From positions 1,426,001 through 1,490,000 of the forward strand of contig NC_070567.1 of the NCBI RefSeq assembly GCF_026914185.1: a stretch of 64,000 nucleotides of DNA. The letters run 5' to 3'. The position numbers were made by a program, and so were the translations under genes. Under the pieces are notes generated by a model, which worked only from the letters and a program-made list of their open reading frames with translations, did no database searches and had not been told where the DNA came from. Shown here piece after piece: positions 25,569 to 36,952 of the stretch; positions within the stretch are counted from its first letter, which is position 1, and the number at the start of each line of letters is the position of its first letter. This DNA is from Puccinia triticina (lineage: Eukaryota > Basidiomycota > Pucciniomycetes > Pucciniales > Pucciniaceae).

Positions 25569-27290
25569 GTTTTCCTTTTACAAGGAGTGGCGATTCAGTG
25601 TCGACTGGGATAGCTTTGGACCAAACGTCAGCCCCGGGGTGAAGCAGAGGATAATGCGCCCAAGGTTGAAGTAGAAGCTTCAACAGCTTGCGATGCGATG
25701 ACGGGGCAATCGAATGGGAAGGTAGAAATTAGCCGCATACATATATTCCATAAAAGTCCTTTGCAGGATTTTTCGGCAGTAAACTATTATAGCTGATAAT
25801 TGGTGCGATAGAAACTGCAGTAGATCCCAAATGTGAAGGCGGAAAAAAAATCAAGCCAGGGTGTGGAAATGCAAGTTTCTTGCGACTGAACTTGGTAGTG
25901 CGAAACGTCGGGGGAAAAAACTCTGCGCAAAAGCTACTTTCAAAGAAGGATAAGAACTTGACTCTGGCTTAAAGACCTTGCCACCAGGAGACGTGTTTAT
26001 GATGGATGTTAGTATGTGTGAACTCCCAAAATTGGGCAGCAAGCAGGAAGAGCCTGTGCAAAGTTCAAGCGCATGTTCTGAATGATTTGAAAGTATTTAT
26101 TCCACGCAGAGCTTCTCTCAAGTTCCTGGTCAAGCCGCCGAGGGCTCATCAGACCTGGGGTATCATCCGGGTCGGACAGGTTGCTGAATGGTTTCGAGAT
26201 TCTCCAGGCGCCAACTATCTAGCCGCTTCATCACATGTAGACTATGATGGGAGGAGAGAGTTTCTCTCGAACGCGTCCCGTCAACGGTCCGTGAGGATGT
26301 TGTAATAGAGAAGCCTCATAATACACATGTATGGAAACAGAGAGATGGTTTGATCTGACAGAATGCTTGACGAGGCAGCAACGCGCCACGCTGGTATAGT
26401 CCCCGAAGCTAATGTGAAATATGCACATATAGTTCTAGTAGTAATTCTCTAGAAGATGTGTTTCGGTCGTCAGTGGCACAACATGTCATTCGGGCAGGTC
26501 CAGGGTACGTATCATCGTATTAGCCTATGCCGCCTGCGCGCACCCAATGACTCCCAATGACCGAGACACTGCTTTCACTTTCCTTCAACAAGATTGGACC
26601 ATTGCGCCTCTAGCGGCAAATTTGTCGGCCCACGCCACCACGGCAGGGCAGATGCAAGCCCCTGAAGGACGCGCGTGATTCGGGGAAGTTCATCCAGAAT
26701 GCAGGGATTGGAGACCGGGAAGTCAAAGTGTCAAGTGAGACCCAGGTGCTCCCTAGAGGGGGTCGCTCTGCGCCCAGGAAGTTAAATTCGAGGGCAAACT
26801 GAGTCTGAGCCTCTCAAACTCCTGGGAGAACCAGGGGAACCCCGCGTCCGAAGGACTTTCCCCTCCCTAGGGACTACTTGTTACAGGTGCTCCCAGGTGT
26901 GACTACTGTGAGCACAATTGGCAGCCCAAGGGTTGAAGGGGAGGTGATGTAAATATGTAACTAGAATCCCCTCAATCATTGTGCCCTCGTCATTGAATAG
27001 GACAATGTCTCACCATATGTTTATGGACTATTCTGCTGGATTACAGAACCTCAACCCACTAACTTCATGTCATTAGGCTTGGTCATCAGATAACGTTTCG
27101 CAGTTGGTGCTTCGAATCCTTGTGAGTTTGCGGACGGACTCGAATGTTCAAAACACCCAGTCCTTGCCGACATGTATGAGCACATCCCTTGGACATTTTG
27201 ACACATACAACAGCCTCGTGTTTTCAAGATTTGTTGCATGTACTGCGGCCGAGATATGTATTTACATGACTCCCGGGTGGAGGGAAGGGA
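25569..27290. other. Intergenic, no recognisable gene
   Basis: Upstream region of the zinc-finger gene and beyond. Frames are short and without domains. A GCTTCGAATCC box near 27109 has no tRNA fold around it. Confidence 0.4.
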
Positions 27291-27759
27291 ATGGAGGACT
27301 TTCCGTCAATCTGGAAACCTCTTCCAGATCCAGATTCAGGCCCAGATTTCCGGTGGGTCCACGGGGGAGCCCCACCAGAAATGTGGAATCTGGGACTACA
27401 TGGAGGACTTCCCGTCGATCTGGGAACCCAGATTTTTCCAGATTTTGCGGGGAAATCTGGGCTCAATCTTCCCAAATCCTAGATCTTCCCAGATTTCCCT
27501 GCGAAATCTGGGAAAATCTGGGTTTCCAGATCGGCGGGAAGTCCTCCCATATCTGCATGTGGAAGGACTTCCAGATCGACGACTAGTGGAGGACTTCCCG
27601 TCACTTTTGAACAGATCTGGAATTTCAGATTTCGCAGGGAAATCTGGAATCTGGAACTCTGGATCACTTCGGGGATCTTCGGGGACCCAGATTTCCCTGC
27701 GAAATTTGATATCTGGTGGCTCAGATCTGACTTTCCAGATCGACGGGAAGTCCTCCAGT
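27291..27759. repeat. Palindromic GGAGGACTTCCCGTCGATCTGG cluster
   Basis: The motif GGAGGACTTCCCGTCGATCT occurs in direct orientation near 27293, 27403 and 27585, and inverted near 27530 and 27737. Between the copies lie many AAATCTGGG and CCCAGATTT pieces. The outermost copies form terminal inverted repeats, so this is probably a MITE of about 470 bp. Another copy of the motif is near 55279. No clear target duplication. Confidence 0.55.
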
Positions 27760-28226
27760 GTAGAATTAGATGTAGATAGAAATTACAGGATGGCACAAAT
27801 ATTTGCCAGCCATGAAAAATATTGTGCCACATTTAATGGGTTACACCGCGGGTCAAAGTCGACCGAAACAAGCAAACCTGGGAAGTTTTAGAGGCTCCTT
27901 AATTCTACATGTGTGGTGTTAAGAAAATTCGAGGATGGTGGGAATTAGATCAAACAGTGATTGTCCGTGACTGTTGGACTTGCAAAAAGAACATTGTATT
28001 GCATGCCTAAACACAGTGTGCCGAGTTTTTATTTCTTGAACATTATATTGTCAGGCTTCTTTTTTTGTAGATAGCTAGTCAGATTATGGAAAAATCAATA
28101 TCCAAAAAAAAAGGAAAACAGATCAATTGAAGGCAAAGAAAAACATAATGAAGTAAGAGTGAAAATTTCCAAGCCTATGAAGGGAACATGTTTGATAGGA
28201 GGAAAATGGTGAGCATGGCTTATTGA

Positions 28227-30957
28227 TTAATCCTCGTCGGATGATTCAGATTCGGCCTCCATCAACATTTGCAACAATTTCCCCCCGACTTCCCTTAACT
28301 TCAGACAATGATTCCTTCGATGCTCATCCTCCTTGTCATTATCGGGAAGGGGGTGGACAGGTTTGAGAGCTTTGGATTGCACAGATTTGAACCATTTGAG
28401 GAGCGATTCTTCAGAGATAATCTCCAAATTGTAGAATGCTTGTAAACATTTCGAGAAGAACTTGACCGATTCTTGAGATTGAGAGCTAGTAAAGTTCTTT
28501 TCAAGGCAACAGAAAGATTGTAAGTCGAGCAAGATTTCCACCATTTCAACTAATTCTTCTTCTTCTTCTTCCTCTGTCCGGCGATTGTTACCATGGCTGG
28601 CAGTATTCATCATGTTCTTAATCAATTGGATCCATTTATTTAACTTCGATAGATCGTGTTGCGCCAGTGTGAGAACGCGAGCAAAGACGATTTTGCGAAC
28701 TTGCGATTGAGGTACGTTAGAAGCCATTCTGAGGGTTTTGAGCTCGATTGTTGCGTTTTCGACGGTGTGGTCTTCCTCGAATGCGCGTTCTAACGAGCGA
28801 ACACATTCGACAACGAAGTCTTGGGTAGAGCCGACTTCTCCGATGGATTCGATATTTTGAATGTTCGCTGATCGAGAAGAGGATGCATTTGACGAGAGTG
28901 ATGAAAGGGATGTGGTAGATGAGTTTGGCGACTCCAAATCTTGGTTCTGGTATGTGGCACCTGTGTCCAAGAGATTTATTTTCCGCCAATATTATCAGTA
29001 TCAGATCTCAGGGGAAAGTTTGCGAGTTTCAGGGAGTAGGCTGACCTAATCGAGCAAACTTCAAGTTCCTTATGTCTATATTCCCCAGCTCATCATCGCT
29101 GTCCTCGCTCGCGTTGCCATTGAGCGTACCTATCTGACTGGATGAGTCCTCGGTTTGCGGCCAAACGACCCCAACCGACCCTGGCCCCTCCAGCTTATCC
29201 GATCCAGTAGGCCCTGAGAGACTAACATTGACGCCTGTGAGCACAATACCTTCTCCAATAACTACACCACTTCCTAGCAAGCATCCCCCTTCAATCACAC
29301 AGTCTGCTTTAATCGTTACATTTGAGCCGATAATCGAGTTTTTGATTTTTGTGTTGGATCCAATCGTAACGCGATCGAAGATGTATGAGTCTTCAACCTG
29401 AGAGCGGTCTCCAATTAGAGAAGATGATCCAATGTATGACTGTCGGATTTCAGCTCGATGAGAGATGGTACAGCTTGGCGCCAGACAAGTCGAGTTGCCA
29501 ATCTTAGATTCACTAATAAACACCTCCAAATAGTTCAATCAACGTGTTGGAAGCTATGTTATTAATTAAAACCAAATCAACCACTTACGGAGCAAGATCG
29601 ACGTCTTTCCCAATGTAAATCATTCCTCGACGCTGAGAAAAGACAGGATGGCCTTCCAAACGAGTCTGATCCAAAACAAATGGCTGGGACCGACGTGCTA
29701 TGATACCGCGTCTAAGGCCAAACCGGAATGTTTAAGAAGAGGGAAAATGGTTTGCACTTCGGGATAGAAAGCACAAAAAAAGGAGTTGTAAAATATCTGA
29801 CCTACGCGGCTCGATCGTATGTTTTGACGTCACCAACTAAAGTTGCCCATTTTGCACCTGATCCCAAGTTTTCAGATTCCTTGACGACCTCACAAAGTAT
29901 GGTTTTTCCAAGCAAGTCGCTGGTCAAGATTCCATGTACGAAATCTGGACGGACGAGTTGATAGTCAAAGTTTTCGGTAAACAGTTGGGGTACTTCTACC
30001 GAGCATAGGTCGATCCCCACCGACTCCAGATCGGACCTCATCAGAAGATCTTTGGGTTCATGAAACAGCTCTGGCGGAATTTGAATTCGTTTAGGACGTG
30101 GGAATTTGTGCGGTTCGGTGTGAAAATAGAGTAATCGAGAGGTCGGATCGAGAAGATGGATGGCTGTTGAATTTGATGAACCCATTCTGCTAGTTCGCGA
30201 CTCCATAATTCCAGAGAGACATGGTAATCCACCATCCTCCTTCCGGCGGACAGTAAATCTCTGGGCAGCCTTGGCAAGATCAAGGTTTCCGATATAGCCA
30301 CACCTCGCCAAGATGAAGGTGCCTATATCCGTGCCACTTCCAGTCTTTGTTTTCAAGAGTGCCCTTGAATCAACTTCTCTCAAGACATCCCCAGGTGTGA
30401 ATGAAGTGGTAGGAATAATCGTAACGACCATCGAGGAGTCCGGGTTAAGATACGAGGTAGTTCTGATTAATCACAGGAGCGTCTTCCGTTAGTGGGACTT
30501 CCCAAGCAGAAAAATGTATCCCTGAGGTTAAAAAAAGGAGACTTACGAGAGATACGATCGGACCATATCCGTTCCATCTCGAATAAACAAAAAGACTTGT
30601 TGAACGCCACCTAGAGCCAAAGAATCGAGCGTCCACGACAACAAGGGGGTACCTAATAGCGGTAGGAGACACTGTTTTATTTGGTTTCCACAGAGAGACA
30701 AATAAATCACTCCGTCAGCGCTATCTTCAGCCATTCCGCATGAATTTGAAAGTAGAAAAGATACGGACCCAAGGCAAACTTTCACCCGTTTTACTACCCC
30801 TACTCTCATCATCTTCGTCGTCGTTTGCTTGTCTTGCCAAGGGTCCCCATGAGTCTTGGGCACCGAATGGGTCCACTAATAAGACAGACTGTAGGACCTG
30901 CTCGTCTTTCAAGTCGGCTTGAAGGTGGGCCGAATTTTGTTTCTGCTTGGGTGGCAT
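28227..30957 (-). CDS. GCD6: Translation initiation factor eIF2B, epsilon subunit
   Basis: Catalytic subunit of the guanine-nucleotide exchange factor that recycles eIF2-GDP to eIF2-GTP in the cytosol. Model: complement(join(28227..28960, 29046..29512, 29589..29711, 29806..30462, 30547..30724, 30786..30957)), 776 codons plus stop, every junction GT-AG and in phase. Regions in order: nucleotidyltransferase-like part (LLPLLGTPLLSWTLDSL; SFTPGDVLREVD; ENFDYQLVRPDFVHGILTSD); left-handed beta-helix hexapeptide repeats (SCTISHRAEI, SIIGSNVTI, CLLGSGVVIGEG), about residues 375-490; a Ser-rich linker; and a C-terminal HEAT/W2 domain (TIELKTLRMASN...LLKWFKS) ending in the acidic ESESSDED, which contacts eIF2 beta in the family. 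Odd point: between VLLVDPF and CLLPL there are about 25 extra residues, so the first intron (30725-30785, 61 bp) is the least certain. Confidence 0.93.
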
Positions 30958-31144
30958 GGTTGTACTTGGCGGTGTTTTCTGGAGCGACGAAAACAGAGAA
31001 CGAGGTGGCTGAGGATCACTGCGGGCCCCGCGATCGGCATGGTCAGTGGTCAGGCCCTGGACTGTCACAGAGCTGTGACAGCCGGACGGCATCTCCTTGA
31101 GTTCCCATGCCCACATTTTGCACAATCACAATTTTAACTACATA
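30958..31144. promoter_or_regulatory. Short region upstream of eIF2B epsilon
   Basis: Under 200 bp separates the eIF2B epsilon start from the 3' LTR of retroelement R1. The promoter must lie here or extend into the LTR. I can point to no defined motif. Confidence 0.3.
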
Positions 31145-31614
31145 AGCCAACACTCGTGGTGAGCGGGTCTGGGCGGCAGCCCAGTCTCACCAAAGAGGCT
31201 TATGGATTGGCGCACCAAGTTCGCGTGAGCCAGACGTTATATTGAAGCCATTTATCAGACTTCCTCCTCTGGCTTCTACACCACTCATTGTCATTATTTC
31301 TTGTTTTGTTTTTCTGATAGTCCACCATCCTCTTGATTTTTCCATATTTTTTTTATTGTTGCATTTCCACCCCATCATTTTTGAAACTTGAGGACAAGAA
31401 AATTTGAATTTCCGTTAAGGTCTGTTCTGTGGAGAGGAAGATGGGGTCTGGGTTCTGGGGTTCTGGGGGTTCTGGATCCAAGATGGTAGATTGCAGGATG
31501 AGGAAGAGGCTTGGATCTCCAGCCTCTCGAACCTTGAGTATGGTCCGTGACATGTACGTGTAGTCTATGTACATGTGAGTCTGCGCTGCGGAGCCCGCAC
31601 TACGGCTCATAACA
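31145..31614 (-). mobile_element. 3' LTR of Gypsy element R1
   Basis: On the minus strand the LTR begins TGTTATGAGCCGTAGTGCGG at 31614, directly after the purine tract TAAAGGGGGGATAA (31628-31615), the priming site for plus-strand synthesis. The far end near 31145 is uncertain because no partner LTR is present for comparison. A diverged relative is at 43643-43794 in the same orientation. Confidence 0.6.
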
Positions 31615-31746
31615 TTATCCCCCCTTTAATGCCCAAGCCGCCCCCTTTTCTGGTTGGTCAATGAGAAAAAAAAAATCCTCCTCTTTTGGCTCTGCATTCT
31701 GTCCCCGGGCAGCATTAAAAAACCCAGTGGGAAAAAGCTTGCCCTC

Positions 31747-34700
31747 TCACTTTCTTCTCCGCGTCCTCCGATGCCTGGCCGCCGCCTCCGGAAATTTTGA
31801 GTTAAACTCCGCCAATAGGTCTCCGCTGTTCTTCAAGTTTGCCTCCGGCTCCCAAGAATTTTCCGCCGGTCCAAATCCGCGCCAGCTGACAAGGTATTGA
31901 GTCGTCCGCCCTCTCCGCCGGCTGTCCAGTATTCCGTCAACCTCCCACTCATCTCCGCCGTTGACTGTTACTGGCTCCGGGGTCCGCCGCTGTCGGTGGG
32001 CGATCTCGTCGGGCTTGTGTTTGCGGAGTACTGACACGTGGAAAACTGGGTGGACTCCCTGCATGGAAAGCGGAAGGGTCAGTTTGTAAGCGGAGGTTGA
32101 AATTCTGCTAGCTATTGGGAATGGTCCAAGCCAGCGGTGTTCCAATTTGGGGCTGGGGTGTGTTGTCGAGATATTGCACCCATCTAGCCAAACCTCGTCT
32201 CCACTGTTCCATTCCGGTGTTTTCCGCACTCCGCGGTCAAACTGGCTTTTCATGACCTCCTGCGCCCCTTCTAGACAGTGCTTCAGTTTGTCCTGTACCT
32301 CCGCAAGCTGGCGGAGTCGCTCTGCCACCGCCGGTGCACACTGTCCCGCCAATAGAATTCCGCTGTACAATGGGTTGAAACCGTAATTTGCCTTGAATGG
32401 TGACACCCCTGTTGACGTGTGATCGTTGTTGTTGTAAGCAAATTCCGCCGTTGCCAGGAGCGGAGCCCAATTGCCCTGTTGATAGCTCACAAAATGGCGG
32501 AGATATTGCTCCACCGCTTTGTTTGCAATTTCCGACTGTCCGTCTGTCCTTGGATGGTACGCCGTAGATGGTTGGAGGCGGATGCCTAATCTGTTGTCCA
32601 ATTCCCGGGTGATTTGGGATACAAAAATGCTCCCTCGGTCGGAAACAATAGTCTTTGGAGTGCCGTGGAGTTTCCAAACGTGCTCCGCCATCAGGTCCGC
32701 TAACTGCTCCGCATTCATGGACTTCCTGCAGGGGATAAAGTGTGCCATCTTTGTCAGACGGTCAACAACAGTCAGTATATTGCTGTTGTGGGAGCGGGAT
32801 TCAGGTAGGTCTGTGATGAGGTCATAGCTGATGTCCGTCCACGGCCCCGCCGGAATTGGCAGCGGCTCCAGTGTCCCAAATGGCTGTTGCGTCGAGGCTT
32901 TAACTCTTTGACAAGAATCACATCCATCCACGTATTGGTTGACGAACTTCTTCTGGCCGTTCCACACAAAACTCCGTCGGACCAGGGCAAGGGTGCGGGA
33001 TTGGCCTGGGTGGCCCGCCGCTTTGGTGTCATGTTGGCTCTTCAGGATCTCGGTCCGCAGTGCTGGGTCCGCCGGTACCACTATCCGCCCTTTGTTGTAC
33101 AAGATGCCATCAGTCTCCGTGTATCTGTTCCGGTTACCTGTGGGGGTTTTCAAGGATTCTATCCATCCGGTCAGTTGGGCATTGAGTGGGGTCAATTCTC
33201 TGATTCTTGCAATGATCTCCGCATCAGCCATTGCCAGTTCATTTTCCGCTCCGTGCTCCGCGTCTATCCCCAGTACGTCTACCTCAAACCAGTGCTCCGC
33301 CTCCGCCAAGTCAATTGATTCGTCCTCGAACCAGGATTCAAACTCCAATATCTCCGCAAAAGTCCGCTCCGTGATGTTATTGGGCTTCAGCAGCTGTCCA
33401 AAGGTCAGTTTTTCACCAGGGGCGGGGGCTAGGTCCGGTCTTCTTGATAGGGCATCGGGTTTGGTGGCTTGGTGGCCCGGGCGGAAGATGATTTCAAAAT
33501 CAAAGCAACCCATGGTCTCCGCCCACCGCGCCTGTCTCCAAGTGAGCTCCTTGGTGGTCATGAAGCTTTCTAGGTTCCGGTGGTCCGTGTAAACAATGGC
33601 GGTCAGGCAGTGCGGGTTTCCTTCCAGGTACTGCCGCCACTCTTTGAAAGCGGCAACAATGGCCAATAGTTCCTTGTCAAAGATCTCGTAGTTCTTCTCC
33701 GCCTGCACCAATGATTGGGATAAGTAAGCGACGGGGTGGATTTCTTTGTCTTTGTTGCAGACTTGAGACAAGACTGCTCCAAGCGCGAAGTCGGAGCAGT
33801 CACATTCCAGGATAAACGGCTTGTATGGGTCCGCAATCTTAAGTATTGGAGCGGAGGTGAAGGCGGTCTTTAGGCATTCGAAAGCGGAGTTACATTTTTC
33901 ATCCCAGACAAAGGGGGTTTTTGCTTTGGTCAGGTCGTGTAGAGGTCTGGTCTTCCCCAAGAAGTGGTCAATGAACCGGCGGTAAAAGTTGGAGAATCCG
34001 ATGAACCGCTGAATTTCCGTAACGTTCCGCGGTGCGGGCCACTCCTTCACCGCCTTCACTTTTGCGGGGTCCATTCTAATCTGGTTACACGCAATTAAGA
34101 GTCCAAGATATTCCACCTCCGGTTTCAAAAATTCACATTTCTCCGGTTTCAGCCATAATTGGTGCTTGCTCAGGGTCTCCAGGATTCCGTTGACCGCCGC
34201 CGTGTGATCGGAGCCTTTCTGTGTGTATACCATAATGTCATCCAGGTATGCGGCGGTGTCCTTTCCAATTCGTCCAAGGAGAATGTCCTGCATGAAGTAT
34301 TCAAAGTATCCTGGCGCTCCTGTGGGTCCAAACGGCATGGTGAGCGGAGCAAATTGCCCCGCCTTGCAGATGAACGCTAGCTTATCCTCATCTCCCTCCG
34401 CCACTCGGAGGTTTCCGTAGGCGTTGCGGAGGTCCAGCTTCGTGAAGGTGTTGGCGTCTAGCAGGCTGTCAACCAGGTCCATGGTCAGCAGAAGGGGGTA
34501 GCGGTTCTTCACTGTCAGTGCGTTGAGTTTTCGGTAGTCAAAACAGGGGCGAAGGTTTCCGTCCTTCTTTCCGGTGAATAGAACTGGGGCTGCCCATGGT
34601 GATGTGGTCCGCCGGATTGTTCTGCTGGCCAGTCCTTCCGCAATCAGTGTGTCAAGTTCCTGGTCCTCCGCCGGTGAAAGCGGAATGATCCGGCTTGCTT

Positions 34701-34785
34701 GCGGTGTGGCTCCTGGGACTAGGTCAACACAGAAGTCATACTTTCTTTGTGGCGGTAGGCTCTTAGCACTGGATTTCCGGAACAT
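31747..34785 (-). CDS. R1 Pol: RT, RNase H, integrase, chromodomain
   Basis: 1012 codons. Reverse transcriptase with the catalytic YLDDI box and the FRPCFDYRKLN-type fingers motif; RNase H with DCSDFALGAVLSQ and FDKELLAIVA; integrase with an HHCC zinc motif (HPGQSRTLALVRR...CDSCQRVK) and DDE residues in DRLTKM, SDRGSI and SEIANKAVEQYL; and a chromodomain (EWEVDGILDSRRRG...YLVSWRGF) near the C-terminus, which in chromoviruses directs integration toward modified histones. The frame is continuous with the protease frame upstream apart from a single TGA at 34795-34797. The annotated ATG at 34785 lies only 9 bases after that stop. Confidence 0.93.
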   Translation of the reverse strand: MFRKSSAKSLPPQRKYDFCVDLVPGATPQASRIIPLSPAEDQELDTLIAEGLASRTIRRTTSPWAAPVLFTGKKDGNLRPCFDYRKLNALTVKNRYPLLLTMDLVDSLLDANTFTKLDLRNAYGNLRVAEGDEDKLAFICKAGQFAPLTMPFGPTGAPGYFEYFMQDILLGRIGKDTAAYLDDIMVYTQKGSDHTAAVNGILETLSKHQLWLKPEKCEFLKPEVEYLGLLIACNQIRMDPAKVKAVKEWPAPRNVTEIQRFIGFSNFYRRFIDHFLGKTRPLHDLTKAKTPFVWDEKCNSAFECLKTAFTSAPILKIADPYKPFILECDCSDFALGAVLSQVCNKDKEIHPVAYLSQSLVQAEKNYEIFDKELLAIVAAFKEWRQYLEGNPHCLTAIVYTDHRNLESFMTTKELTWRQARWAETMGCFDFEIIFRPGHQATKPDALSRRPDLAPAPGEKLTFGQLLKPNNITERTFAEILEFESWFEDESIDLAEAEHWFEVDVLGIDAEHGAENELAMADAEIIARIRELTPLNAQLTGWIESLKTPTGNRNRYTETDGILYNKGRIVVPADPALRTEILKSQHDTKAAGHPGQSRTLALVRRSFVWNGQKKFVNQYVDGCDSCQRVKASTQQPFGTLEPLPIPAGPWTDISYDLITDLPESRSHNSNILTVVDRLTKMAHFIPCRKSMNAEQLADLMAEHVWKLHGTPKTIVSDRGSIFVSQITRELDNRLGIRLQPSTAYHPRTDGQSEIANKAVEQYLRHFVSYQQGNWAPLLATAEFAYNNNDHTSTGVSPFKANYGFNPLYSGILLAGQCAPAVAERLRQLAEVQDKLKHCLEGAQEVMKSQFDRGVRKTPEWNSGDEVWLDGCNISTTHPSPKLEHRWLGPFPIASRISTSAYKLTLPLSMQGVHPVFHVSVLRKHKPDEIAHRQRRTPEPVTVNGGDEWEVDGILDSRRRGRTTQYLVSWRGFGPAENSWEPEANLKNSGDLLAEFNSKFPEAAARHRRTRRRK

Positions 34786-34794
34786 GTCAATGAA

Positions 34795-35820
34795 TCAATG
34801 GTAGCACTGCGGGACAAGTTCCTCGACGGTCCGTGTTGCAATAGCGGCCTTTCCCGCCGCTGCTAGCCGGGCGGAGGTCGACCACGATGTCTTGGCGGCG
34901 CTAATCTCTGCAGTGTACAGTTCTAGGAGAGAAAGGGGCTTGCCAGCTGATTTGGAAAATGATTGCGGAGAAACTTTATTGGACTCACATTGCGGGGGCG
35001 GTAAAATACACACCCCCTTGTCACAACTCCTAGCTTTCCCCATCATGGGCCCTTGGCCCTCTGTTGAGGATGTTTGCGGAGTGGACGATACCGCCGAAGC
35101 GGCAGCAAAATTGTCGGCGGGGTTAGCGGGGTTCCATTCCAGCTGCAGGGGGGTGGGATTCCAGTCGGGGTGCGGAGTACTATCTACGGGGACAAAAAGC
35201 TTGCCAGCCCTTTCAGGGAGTATGAAAGAGGGTAGTCTATCGAAATCACATTGCGGGGGCGGTAAAACACACACCCCCTCGTCACGAATCCTAGCTTTCC
35301 CCATCATGGGCCCTTGGCCCTCTGTTGAGGATGTTTTCGGAGTGGACGAAGCTGCGGAGGCAGCTGCAATGTCGGAGTGGTCGGAGCGGAGTGTGCGGGT
35401 GGTCCAGTCAATTTGGTGTCCATGTTTGCGGATCCATGGCATCCCAAGGATGCCGTCGTACGTGTCTTTCAGTCGGGTGATGATGAATTTTGAAGGGCGG
35501 GGTTCTTCATTCAGGGTCAGGTCAATCTCATATGCCGCTCGGGATGTGGATCCATCAAATCCCAACACTGTCCGCCTTGAGGCGGTGGCGTTGCGGAGTA
35601 ATCCCGCCACGGCGGCATAGGACTCGCTCAACACATCATGGGTTGCTCCGGAATCAATCAAAAAGGAGGCAGGGGGTAAGGGGTTCTGGGGTGTGGCTCT
35701 GGGAGTTGTGATGGTGTGAGAGATGAAACATCTGGGGTCAATTTCATTTCTGGTTAAAGTTTGACTAGCACCAATACTACAAGACAACTCCGCCGCGCTC
35801 AGGAAAGGCACAACCTTCAT
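34795..35820 (-). CDS. R1 aspartic protease region
   Basis: 341 codons with the retropepsin active site in FLIDSGATHDVLSESYA. The ATG overlaps the gag stop as ATGA, and the frame ends in a TGA that interrupts the usual protease-RT linker (...CYH, stop, FIDMFRKS). The C-terminal half contains two diverged copies of a segment with TEGQGPMMGKAR and CILPPPQC / CVLPPPQC, an internal duplication. Confidence 0.88.
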   Translation of the reverse strand: MKVVPFLSAAELSCSIGASQTLTRNEIDPRCFISHTITTPRATPQNPLPPASFLIDSGATHDVLSESYAAVAGLLRNATASRRTVLGFDGSTSRAAYEIDLTLNEEPRPSKFIITRLKDTYDGILGMPWIRKHGHQIDWTTRTLRSDHSDIAAASAASSTPKTSSTEGQGPMMGKARIRDEGVCVLPPPQCDFDRLPSFILPERAGKLFVPVDSTPHPDWNPTPLQLEWNPANPADNFAAASAVSSTPQTSSTEGQGPMMGKARSCDKGVCILPPPQCESNKVSPQSFSKSAGKPLSLLELYTAEISAAKTSWSTSARLAAAGKAAIATRTVEELVPQCYH

Positions 35821-36803
35821 TCCTGAGCGCCTCCATTTTTTGACGAGTTGGCCCGGCCTTTTCCGCCTTTATCCGCTGGTCCGCCTCCGCCTATCGCCGC
35901 CATCCCTTCCACTAATTGTTGGATCTGATCCTCCATTGCCGCAATCCTGGCGTTTCCGCGGCCTTTCCCCTTCTTGGTCAGACAGTCGCGGGAGATGTGG
36001 CCCTGCGCTCCACATTGGAAACAGAGTCCTTCCCGCATCATCCTGGCCTTCTCGGAGTCGGATAGTCGTCCGTTTAACGCCGATAGGTCCATGGCGTTGG
36101 GGTCGATCTTCTGTTTAGCCGGCGCTGTTCCGGCATCCGCTCCGCTCATCGCCGTGTCAAGCTCTAGGGCCAAGGTAGCAACCTCATTAATGGTTGTGAA
36201 TGCGGTGCAGGAAACGATGAGCGCCATCCGGATGTCCCGCTTCAGACCTTGGCGGTACTGGCTGAGGAGGGTGGGGATTTCCCATCCCGCTGCGGAGGCG
36301 TGCTGGACGAAGGTGTGGGTGTAGTCCGCCACAGAACCGGTCTGCTTCAGCGCTCGGAGGGCTTGTTCCGCCTTTGCCTTCTTTTCTGGGTCGAAAAACA
36401 TGCCACGGAAGGCTGCCGTGAACTCCGCGTAGGTCAGGGTGGGTGGTTCCACTGCTGCCTGGTCAAGGAACGGGGCTGCCCACACGCCCGCGGGGCCGGT
36501 CATGTACGAGGACACAAAAAGGATTTGTGTCGTGTTGGTCCGGAACAAGTGCTTGTTCACAGTCATATAGATGCCAACCTGGCGGGCAAACGTCTCCGCC
36601 ACCGCTCCACGTTCTCCATCGAACTTGTTGGGTTGAGCGATCTTGGGGGTCTTGGTTGCGGTTGGGGGAGGGGGTGGATTTGGAGTGCGGAGTGCGTCCT
36701 CCAACTTGGCCTCGGCCTGGCGACGTTTTTCCTCCTTGTTGTTGGCCTTCTTAGTAATGTCCGCCAGTTGTTGTTGGAGTTTGGCGGCTTTGGAGGCATC
36801 CAT
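35817..36803 (-). CDS. R1 Gag
   Basis: 328 codons from MDASKAAKLQQQ. N-terminal coiled-coil-like Lys/Glu/Gln stretch; capsid-type retrotransposon gag core (FDGERGAVAETFARQ...MFFDPEKKAKAEQALRALKQTGSVADYTHTFVQ); then one CCHC zinc knuckle, CFQCGAQGHISRDC. It packages element RNA. A longer open frame runs up to 36947, but MDAS fits the family start. The stop overlaps the protease start by 4 nt. Confidence 0.92.
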   Translation of the reverse strand: MDASKAAKLQQQLADITKKANNKEEKRRQAEAKLEDALRTPNPPPPPTATKTPKIAQPNKFDGERGAVAETFARQVGIYMTVNKHLFRTNTTQILFVSSYMTGPAGVWAAPFLDQAAVEPPTLTYAEFTAAFRGMFFDPEKKAKAEQALRALKQTGSVADYTHTFVQHASAAGWEIPTLLSQYRQGLKRDIRMALIVSCTAFTTINEVATLALELDTAMSGADAGTAPAKQKIDPNAMDLSALNGRLSDSEKARMMREGLCFQCGAQGHISRDCLTKKGKGRGNARIAAMEDQIQQLVEGMAAIGGGGPADKGGKGRANSSKNGGAQE

Positions 36804-36952
36804 TGTATTGCTGTGTGATGTTGGAGCGGGATATTCAAGGTTTCTAGGAGTGGATTGCGGGATATTCAAGGTTTCGGAGTCGGGATGTTCAAGCATTATC
36901 CTCACACGCCGCACGGATACGCAGACCACAACCCCCCTCATCCTCAAGACAA

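Larger units (their letters stand above)
31145..36947 (-). mobile_element. Ty3/Gypsy retrotransposon R1 (chromovirus type)
   Basis: Order on the minus strand: gag, protease, pol with a C-terminal chromodomain, polypurine tract, 3' LTR. No 5' LTR or primer-binding site is visible, because within about 150 bp upstream of gag the sequence passes into element R2 on the opposite strand. Coding frames are long and well kept, so the insertion is fairly young. Confidence 0.85.
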